This document shows positions 57,101 to 64,000 of a stretch of DNA of 64,000 nucleotides, one piece after another (the stretch's first letter is position 1; every line of letters starts with the position of its first letter). The notes under the pieces are model-generated. The model did not search any database, had not been told where the DNA came from, and saw only the letters and a list, made by a program, of their open reading frames with translations. Origin of the DNA: Cylindrotheca closterium (taxonomy: Eukaryota > Bacillariophyta > Bacillariophyceae > Bacillariales > Bacillariaceae); NCBI GenBank assembly GCA_933822405.4, contig CAKOGP040002313.1, forward strand, positions 62,001 through 126,000, read 5' to 3'. The translations under genes were made by a program, and so were the position numbers.

Positions 57101-59720
57101 GACTTGCACGATCGCTTGGATCCCTAGTGACTGAGAGATAAAGGTCGATTTCTTCCAAGTGAGAATTGGATTTTGTGATACATTTCTCTGTCTTTGTTGA
57201 GTCAGCAAAGTTGTACTCCGAGCTCTTGCTTGAATCGTTGATTGCATTCATGGAATTTGCCAACCGAGATGATAGTTTAGAACGCACGTCACGGCAAGCT
57301 GCCATTATGATCTCATTGTTTGTGGTTTCTGCAAAGGATTCAATCTCAATAAACTGATTGTAGAAGCAATTTATTTGTTGCATCGCGAATATAGGCCTTT
57401 GACGAATTCCTTTTTGCTGGACGATTCCATCTGGACACTCGACATTCCTGAAATCCAAATACTGAAGAATCTGGTTTGCAATGATCTCTGAAAGATTTTC
57501 ATAGTCCTTCTGGACTTGGATGCAAGCGGAGGAAATGATGGACATGCCCTCAGGGAGGAACTCATCAAACCACGCGTGTGCGGCAAGGGCGTTCAGAGCA
57601 AGACCGGCCTCATGTCCATTTAGAATGCACTGCAGCGAGTTTTTCGAAGGCATTGAGGTCTGAAGAAAAGAATCAGATGTGGACTTCATTCGTTCCTTGA
57701 TGACATCGAGCAATCTTTCGAAATTGTAGCGCATAGTTTCTGACGCGAATCCATCAATGCCACAGCAAATATCAAGAATTCCCTTGATCCGATGAAGAAG
57801 CTCTTTCAAATCATCCAAACCCTTCTCCTTGGCGTCAGTGCACATCCCTTCAAACTGAAACGGCACTATATCTTCTAGATCCAGGCTGAATTGACGGATC
57901 GAATTCAAAATGTCTTCGAAGCCCTTCTGGCCACTGAGCCCAAGTTGTAGCGCCTTTAGCACACGAAGCCGAGCAGCAATCCTGTGCAATACTTCTTCAT
58001 CCAATAAACACCTTTCTAGATCAGCAATGCTTTCTGGTTCTGATGACTTGAGACAATCCTTAATGCGTTCATCTGAATCTACCAGTGCATTGTACAATCC
58101 GTCAACGTCCAATTCGTGATCCAGCAGATGGTCAATTTGCTGATGAATCGAGTTCAAGAAGCAAATGTCACTGCAGAACACAGCAATAGCCTCAGGCTGA
58201 AGCTCCATGCTGAATTCAAATCCATTGACTCGTTGAGTTATACTCTCAATGGAGGTCTTGAGTTGATGAATGACATTCGTGTAATACTCTTGATGTTCTG
58301 GAAATGCTCTGCACCAATTGTTCAGTTTGTCGAGCACACGAGCATCAGTGTGACTCATTGGGCGACTGGATAAAGAAAGAGCCCCTGCAATGAGCTCAAT
58401 GAGGCCGTGTATTTTGGTGCGAAGGTATTGGGAGGCATTGTTCGCGCCAAACACATCAAGATGGCAAAGAGTCTCTCCAACATCCAGAGCATCGTCGACA
58501 CTGAATAGGCTATCATTTACACCTCCTTTTACAATCTCATCCTCAATCGTTGCCTTGGACTCCTCCACGTATCTGTTGATGAGGAATTCGCTCTCATTTC
58601 TTGCCTTCTTGACATCGCTGAAGTTCAATTGGCTACATAGATATTCCAACAATTCATGGTTTTCTTGCACAGCACTGGCATTGGGTGGCTTTGATTGCAA
58701 GTATGTGCGAGACTTGAGCAAAATAGCAGTGATTTCACCACTCAATCTGTGCTTGGAGGCTGCCGTTAAGCCGCAACTGTCCACCATTGTGAGAGTCTTG
58801 ATTGGCTTTTGTTTGGTTTCGATGAATGTCTTGAGTTCCTTGAAATCACTATCCAGTGGGTGCAGGACATCAGCAAAGAGATACTGTTTCTGTAGTGATT
58901 TCGTGAGGAAATCAAGAAGACCCAATAGGTCTTTCTCGCTGCGATTTGAACCTTTTTTCAACCTCAATAATTCTTCTTGAAGAGCCTTTCTGGAGCTGGC
59001 TAGATTGTCACAAGCTCCGCTGATCTCATCTGTGTGGGTAAAGAGAAACATAAATCCTTGCTTATCTTTGGAAAAGTCCTTGACAAACGCTGAAGTGAAC
59101 CTCAAGATTGATCGAGCAGCGCCTCCTCGGTCTTCGAGCAACGAGGCATAATTAATCAAAACCACAAACCGAATTGATTTGCACTTCTTGGCAATATGAC
59201 TCAGCATGACAGAGGTTGCAATATCAATCTCTTCATGGTGAGTATCCTCAAAACCCGGCGTATCAATATAGACGACTTCTTCTTTGCCATCCTGCTCGTC
59301 CGGTACAAAGCTACAAAATGCCTTGGTTTGAGAAATCTTCTCGTGCCCAATCGTGAAATCTGGAAGAGCATCTTGCGAGTCGTAGACATTTTTTTCCACA
59401 GTCTTTCCATCACAATCTGTGGAATGAATAGTTTCGCACAAATGCCTCCCGGCAATGCCTTGAATGAAAGTGGACTTGCCAGTGCCCGTCTTTCCAATGA
59501 CGAGGACTACGTTCTTTCCTTCAATGTCATTTAGGATTTTGCTGCCAGTCTCGATGGATTCTTTCAGCATGTTGATATCAAATGGTCTTGTCAACGTGGT
59601 ACCAAGATGTACAAAACTTTCCTCGCTTTCGTGAGTACTAAAGGAGAATTCGGAATTGGACCTTTCACTGCTGGTATCATTTTCTTGCACCGCATTTGCC
59701 CAGTCTTCTTGGCTCCGCAT
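50431..59720 (-). CDS. Giant GTPase - J domain - SecA-type ATPase - double VWA protein
   Basis: Exons (minus) 59720-54564 and 54495-50431. The 68-base intron (GTGAGT...GCACAG) joins whole codons, KHFKS|YSSVF, giving 3073 residues. Domains: P-loop GTPase with G1 GKTGTGKST (76-84), G3 DTPG (153-156) and G4 THTD (228-231); a long helical region to ~1540; J domain with HPD at 1579-1581; SecA-type motor with Walker A RTGEGKS (2008-2014), Walker B DEVD (2201-2204), GRGTDF (2490-2495) and QGRTARQG (2525-2532); VWA1 with MIDAS DVTGS (2642-2646) and the GGHDLAEDS and LTDAPAHG blocks of VwkA-type VWA; VWA2 with DESGS (2873-2877). No signal peptide, plastid leader or C-terminal SecA zinc motif. Probably cytosolic; the HPD implies Hsp70 recruitment. 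Function unknown. A gene copy lies directly upstream. Without the intron two separate genes of 1765 and 1358 codons would be called. Confidence 0.85.
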
Positions 59721-60077
59721 TTTTGTATCAAGCGTAAAGGGACGTTGGAAATTTCAATAAAGCCTCTTGTTTTCCTTTTGTGTGAACAACTCCAAGATTC
59801 GTGGGCCTTCGACGGGAGTGGTCAAACAATGACGCTATCGGTTAGGGTTTGTTGATGGATCGGGATACTCACAAAAGATTCTTTGCGCACTGTCAACTTG
59901 GAATCAGAATATGTGCCACGATCCACGATCCTTCATTGACTGAGTGGACTTGATTGACTCATACGATCAACTAACTTCGAGTGCTCCTTTCCTTGGCCAC
60001 CATAGCAACGGACGAATACAACATGGGGACTGATCTCGAGCTACACAGTGGTTACTGCTGTTACTGATAACAATGAA
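59721..60077. promoter_or_regulatory. Spacer between the two tandem SecA-VWA genes
   Basis: 357 bases hold both the 3' end of the upstream copy and the promoter of the downstream copy. A GTGAGT at about 59867 (minus) could start a leader intron. No further gene is visible. Confidence 0.4.
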
Positions 60078-60767
60078 TTATCCAATGTACTCTAGACTGA
60101 GCTTGTTTGCAACAGCATCGGATATTCGCTTGCCGATTTGGGATTCCATCAACGCGGTAACATCTTCACCGCCAGCAATGCTTTCAAACACCTGAGTGAG
60201 TGCTGTTGAGTCAGCACTAGCATGAAGCCGGCCAACATTGGAAGCTTGTGAAATATCCAGTAGCTGTCTTGTATCGGCCCCGCCTCCAAAAGCGATAACA
60301 TGGAGCTCAAGGTCTCGATTGTACCGTTGCAATACAATCGAATTCAGCTGTGAAAGTGTTTGTGAGGCTTGTGCAGAATCACTAGGATCAGTTCCACCAT
60401 CACTCATAAAAACAACAACAGGAGCATGCGATGCTGGTGATTGTTGGACTGCTTGCGACCCAAGAGATGCCGCAGGACTGAAGCGAGTTCCTCCACCATT
60501 GTAATCAAGAGTGTTTGGAACAGATGTGATGGGCTCACAGTCGACTGTAAGCCTTGCATTATCGTCAAACTGGACAATGGATACCAGATCAAGAGTACTT
60601 TGGCTTTGAAGGCGCCGAGCAACATACTTGTTGTACGCCTCAACAACACCAGGCCAGTCATCCTCCATCGAACCGGACTCGTCGAGAATGAATATGATGT
60701 GCTTGGTCGATAAGGTCAATGCCAATGATCCCATGGATTGGTTGGATTGCACCATTGGAATGCACGC
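60078..60767 (-). repeat. Near-identical segment shared with 50431-51120
   Basis: Partner of the segment at 50431-51120. It includes the DESGS MIDAS motif and the C-terminal SIAGGEDVTALMESQIGKR block. Confidence 0.85.
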
Positions 60768-63700
60768 AACTTGTTTCTCGTGTGAGTTTCCGGCATCCTT
60801 GAAATAGGCGTCTGTCAGCCTTTGCTCGGTCTTACTCGTGGCTGCAGGATCAAAAGAGCAAAAGAACAGGTCAATGTCTTTTGCCATCATATCACTAACC
60901 ACAGATTCTACAGTCAATCCATTTGGATGGCGAACACTGTAGGTATCCCCGTTCTGAATATTGACAAATTCAGTAGGTGCGAGACCATGGGCTGGAGCGT
61001 CAGTCAACACGACAAGACATTTGATGGTCCCTGCCCAATCCCCATTTTGATTCCAAGCTGTACAACGATGGATTGCTCCAACCGTATCTTCCGCGAGATC
61101 ATGGCCTCCGGACGATGCAGAAGCCAGAGACTGGACCAAGACCGACACACTTGCCATGTCTTCTGTAAAATGAGACCCATCGGACCAGACTTTCTCCTCG
61201 AAGTGTTCAGCAGTATCATCAATGTCACGAAAGCCGAGCACACCAACACGAAGTTTGAACGTGAGCTCTGGAAACTTCACCTTGAGCTTGGCTGCTATCG
61301 AATCTTGGCCTTGAAGTAATTTGACTAGAATCGATGGCAATTCTTGAGAGAAACGATGCATGCTACCGGTGGTATCAATGGCGAATGCCATATCCAGGAT
61401 CACTGTAGATGGAAGTGGCCTTTTCATTGCCAGATATATTTCCTTAAAGAGCGATTCCGCCCTGGATTGCTTCGCTGCTAAAAGCGCATCGAAATAGTCA
61501 TGAGTGTTGCGGTCTTTCTTTGTTGCTGCGGCTAGATTCCTTTCCACTTTCTTGGAATGCTCATCACAATATCTATCTCTGGCGTCACAGAGCCATTGGT
61601 ACCAATCAGACTTCGGGACGGTGTCTTTCTCTCCATCTTTCATTCCGAATGTCTTCACGAGGTCACATTCGTGCAAGATCAGTTTGTATGACCCCTTTTT
61701 GCCCTGACGAGAAGTACGGCCTTGAATCTGCACTTCCTCACTTCGTTGCTCAGACAGGAAAGTCTGAATGACATGAACGCCACCACACTTTTCTACCTTT
61801 GCGTCCTTGCAAAAAAAGTCAGTTCCTCGTCCAAAAACAGCTGGACATATCGTTATCTGCTTTGCTGTTGCAGCTTTACTGATCACAAAGTCCTTTTCGG
61901 ATGGTACCATATCTTCTGAGAGAATTTTCTTTTGACGTCCAAGCTTTTGGTATAATGGACTTGATGCAAAGTCTTTAACTGATTCAAGGTCTTTGAAAAA
62001 GACTATAACAGCACGTTTTTCGTCGGAGACTTTCTTTATTTCTTCACAGATTTTGTGATAAAAATTGCTCTTGTTGGTTTCCACTGCGATTCCTTCGCCA
62101 GCTTGATCGAAGGAGAAGTTCGATTGTCCATAGACACTTGGAACATAGAGATACGTGTTCACACCGTATCTTGTCAATACCTCTTTTTCGTACCGACTCA
62201 TTACGTCAAGCGTCCCCGAAACACCCAGGATCCTAGTTGGAGTTATGTCAGCATAGGAAAACTGCCCACACGAAATTGGCATTGTCAGAACTCTTGACAG
62301 TGTTTGATCGTTGATGTTGCCTCGGTCATACTCTTGAAGGTAGGCGAACACAGTTCGATATCCATATGTCACATTGTATGAAATCGTGTCCATGACCTTG
62401 TATCCGATTCTCTGCTCAATCTCATCCAAAAAGTAAGGTTCGTCATCGATTCGGGTCACATGCTTCAACATCAAGGATATTTCGTTCTCGAGAAGGAATT
62501 CAAATCCATCCATCTTCTGTAGTAGACGAAGATATGGGTCGGTACTCTTGATATCCGCAAGGCGTAGCTTCTTCTGAGAGCCGTCATGTTTCCAGATGAT
62601 TTGCAGCAATTCCGAAACTTCAGGTTCCCGCAGTTGTGCTACTTGATTGTATGTTTGGCCATAAAACTCTTGGCCAAAAAACACATCAACTTCATCAACA
62701 AGCAAAATTTCCTCCTTGACCTTTCGCTCGAAAGTAGGCGCCACAATAGGCTTTGCACGCGGTTGAATAGGATCGGCCTTAAGCCGGTGTTCTCTCTCTT
62801 GCAGTTGCACATCTCCCACATCACTCTTCCTCACAATCTCCTTAGCTAACGATTGGCCAGCTGTAGTTTCAAACAGTTGTTCTCCCGTTTGATGCTGGAC
62901 GACTCGCTCGGAAGTCGCCATCACGGTTGGTTCGGCAGGTGAGTGGCTGGAAACAGTTTCGAGTTGTACTTTTATCTGCTGTGGCTTAATGTTTCGTTCG
63001 GAACTAGCCATGACAGTTGGATTGGCAGAAGATGTAGTCGCGGTAGTTTCAAGCTGTTCCCCACTCCTTTGTCGCTGCAGTTTATCAGGGAGGCCAATGC
63101 CGGTAGCAGAAATTCGATAAGTTGTTTTCGCCGATTCTTCAATGGAATTGATACATTGAAGCCTAGAAGAGTCTTGTGGTGTTTCTCTTTCGTAGACAGA
63201 CGCACCAGCCACTGCAATCTGAGTCGATGATTCCCCGTCGCGCTTTTGGGAGCTGTTCGGTAGGCTCCCAAGCACCAGCGATTCTGTCAAGTATCGAATG
63301 TCTCCTTTTGCTGCTGTCGTGTCCTCAGAGAGTGTGGTGATCTTACTATAAACCACGTCTTCGTGAATCTGGAATCGGCGAAAGACGTCTTCGAAAAGAC
63401 CGTAATCGCGATCAGAAAGGTATTCGCTGTAGCAAACGCATCGAACTCGAAACCCTAAAAGACCCAAGAAGGTTGCAGCTGCTCCCAGTATCATCGATTT
63501 TCCTTCCCCAGTCCTGATTTGCATTAGCTGACTTTCCAGAGTTTCATGGGATGGTTGCCCACATCCAAACATGCACAGCAGTGTTAATACTTGGATATTG
63601 TGTGGCCTCATCAACAGTTCGTCGCCAAGTACTGTTGGTGTCCCAGCAGACGATTCCAGCCTGTTGTAAGCGACTCCAGATTTTAACACAGTGAATAATG

Positions 63701-64000
63701 CAAAGATTCCAGCGAGAAGATTCGGAATCGATTTCTTGACCTTCGCATCCCATCCTTTGGCACACGATAGCGGTTTCAGTTGCTCTGCCAGCTTTGTCGT
63801 TTTACGCACCAAATCATTTATGTCAGCTCCATCAGGCAAAAACTCTACAAGCAAAGTCTTGTACGCAGCATCAAAACAGCGGAAATGGTCGAGCAATTCG
63901 TCGCGCTCAATGTCGACCTCTTCTCTACAATCAGGTTGTGATGCATTTTGGAAATATCCTCGAATATCTTGTACCGTATCTTCGGCTGGTTTTCGGATTG
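60078..64000 (-). CDS. Second SecA-type ATPase - double VWA protein, 5' end beyond the window
   Basis: Open frame from the window edge to the stop at 60078, about 1307 codons. The edge reads KPAEDTVQDIRGYF, aligned with KPVEDTVQDIRGYI of the neighbour, so the true start is further upstream and may include GTPase and J parts. All motor motifs are kept: RTGEGKS, ILLVDEVDVFFG, GRGTDFFC, QGRTSRQGKKG. Both MIDAS motifs are present as DTTGS and DESGS. Between Walker A and B is a species-specific linker with four ~31-residue imperfect repeats (62715-63080). The VWA2 end is nearly identical in DNA to that of the first copy; the rest is clearly diverged. Intact, so probably expressed. Confidence 0.85.
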   Translation of the reverse strand, partial: IRKPAEDTVQDIRGYFQNASQPDCREEVDIERDELLDHFRCFDAAYKTLLVEFLPDGADINDLVRKTTKLAEQLKPLSCAKGWDAKVKKSIPNLLAGIFALFTVLKSGVAYNRLESSAGTPTVLGDELLMRPHNIQVLTLLCMFGCGQPSHETLESQLMQIRTGEGKSMILGAAATFLGLLGFRVRCVCYSEYLSDRDYGLFEDVFRRFQIHEDVVYSKITTLSEDTTAAKGDIRYLTESLVLGSLPNSSQKRDGESSTQIAVAGASVYERETPQDSSRLQCINSIEESAKTTYRISATGIGLPDKLQRQRSGEQLETTATTSSANPTVMASSERNIKPQQIKVQLETVSSHSPAEPTVMATSERVVQHQTGEQLFETTAGQSLAKEIVRKSDVGDVQLQEREHRLKADPIQPRAKPIVAPTFERKVKEEILLVDEVDVFFGQEFYGQTYNQVAQLREPEVSELLQIIWKHDGSQKKLRLADIKSTDPYLRLLQKMDGFEFLLENEISLMLKHVTRIDDEPYFLDEIEQRIGYKVMDTISYNVTYGYRTVFAYLQEYDRGNINDQTLSRVLTMPISCGQFSYADITPTRILGVSGTLDVMSRYEKEVLTRYGVNTYLYVPSVYGQSNFSFDQAGEGIAVETNKSNFYHKICEEIKKVSDEKRAVIVFFKDLESVKDFASSPLYQKLGRQKKILSEDMVPSEKDFVISKAATAKQITICPAVFGRGTDFFCKDAKVEKCGGVHVIQTFLSEQRSEEVQIQGRTSRQGKKGSYKLILHECDLVKTFGMKDGEKDTVPKSDWYQWLCDARDRYCDEHSKKVERNLAAATKKDRNTHDYFDALLAAKQSRAESLFKEIYLAMKRPLPSTVILDMAFAIDTTGSMHRFSQELPSILVKLLQGQDSIAAKLKVKFPELTFKLRVGVLGFRDIDDTAEHFEEKVWSDGSHFTEDMASVSVLVQSLASASSGGHDLAEDTVGAIHRCTAWNQNGDWAGTIKCLVVLTDAPAHGLAPTEFVNIQNGDTYSVRHPNGLTVESVVSDMMAKDIDLFFCSFDPAATSKTEQRLTDAYFKDAGNSHEKQVACIPMVQSNQSMGSLALTLSTKHIIFILDESGSMEDDWPGVVEAYNKYVARRLQSQSTLDLVSIVQFDDNARLTVDCEPITSVPNTLDYNGGGTRFSPAASLGSQAVQQSPASHAPVVVFMSDGGTDPSDSAQASQTLSQLNSIVLQRYNRDLELHVIAFGGGADTRQLLDISQASNVGRLHASADSTALTQVFESIAGGEDVTALMESQIGKRISDAVANKLSLEYIG
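62715..63080 (-). repeat. Four imperfect ~31-codon tandem repeats in the linker of the second SecA-VWA gene
   Basis: Successive units contain SGEQLETT...NPTVMASSER, KVQLETV...EPTVMATSER, GEQLFETT...KEIVRKSDVG and REHRLKAD...KPIVAPTFER. The first two are the closest and the later two have drifted. The matching linker of the first copy (about 53090-53360) is Ser/Thr/Gln-rich but has no such repeat. Confidence 0.65.

Noticed and set aside
59840..59860. Telomere-like CCCTAAC on the minus strand
   Set aside because: A single unit between two genes; no array.
50431..64000. Bacterial contamination because of SecA
   Set aside because: Contains a spliceosomal intron, lies between eukaryotic genes without a change in base composition, and has eukaryote-type low-complexity linkers.
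1..64000. CRISPR arrays, rRNA or tRNA genes
   Set aside because: No spaced direct-repeat array, rRNA block or convincing cloverleaf was seen by eye; a covariance-model scan for tRNA and snoRNA would be needed to exclude small RNAs fully.

Overview
This is nuclear DNA of a photosynthetic stramenopile, most likely a diatom. Genes are dense and lie on both strands. They carry short GT-AG introns of about 60-120 bases, and open frames join in phase only across those introns. Two predicted proteins begin with a signal peptide followed by an Ala-Phe junction (SAF), the signature of import into a secondary plastid. A cytochrome-b5 desaturase, an FAD/cyclopropane-synthase fusion and an ankyrin protein also fit. 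The species cannot be named from the sequence.

Layout. 1-5.6 kb: 3' part of a CABIN1/HIR3-type histone-chaperone subunit (+). 5.9-8.3 kb: BRUTUS/HRZ-type hemerythrin-CHY-RING ubiquitin ligase (+). 8.4-12.9 kb: a Lys/Glu-tailed nuclear protein (-), head to head with the tRNA methyltransferase TRM13 (+). 13.2-15.9 kb: two related secreted single-pass membrane proteins of an unrecognised family (+), with a small NTF2-like gene (-) between them. 16.5-20.1 kb: eL32 (+), a kinesin-light-chain-type TPR protein (+) and eS19 (-). 20.7-24.6 kb: two tandem class IV aminotransferase-like genes and an ankyrin protein (all -). 24.7-27.9 kb: FIP1 (-), head to head with a family 16 methyltransferase (+). 28.2-35.2 kb: a lipid/lipoate block with the cyclopropane synthase fusion (+), a desaturase (-) and plastid lipoyl synthase (+). 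35.5-40.1 kb: CLEC16A homologue (+) and a zinc-knuckle protein (-). 40.1-42.5 kb: gene-poor, with a decayed probable retroelement. 42.6-50.2 kb: gamma-tubulin complex protein 2 (-), head to head with the spindle checkpoint protein MAD1 (+).

50.4-64 kb holds the most unusual content. Two long reading frames that look like separate genes are joined by a 68-base phase-compatible intron. The result is one 3073-residue protein: P-loop GTPase, long helical region, J domain, SecA-type ATPase, then two von Willebrand A domains. A second copy lies head to tail upstream and runs off the window. The last ~0.7 kb of the two copies, which encodes the second VWA domain, is nearly identical although the rest has diverged. 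This suggests recent gene conversion. I know of no described function for this architecture.

Shared themes are head-to-head gene pairs with short common promoters (TRM13/RIX1-like, FIP1/methyltransferase, desaturase/lipoyl synthase, GCP2/MAD1). Three tandem duplications also occur: membrane proteins, aminotransferases and SecA-VWA giants.
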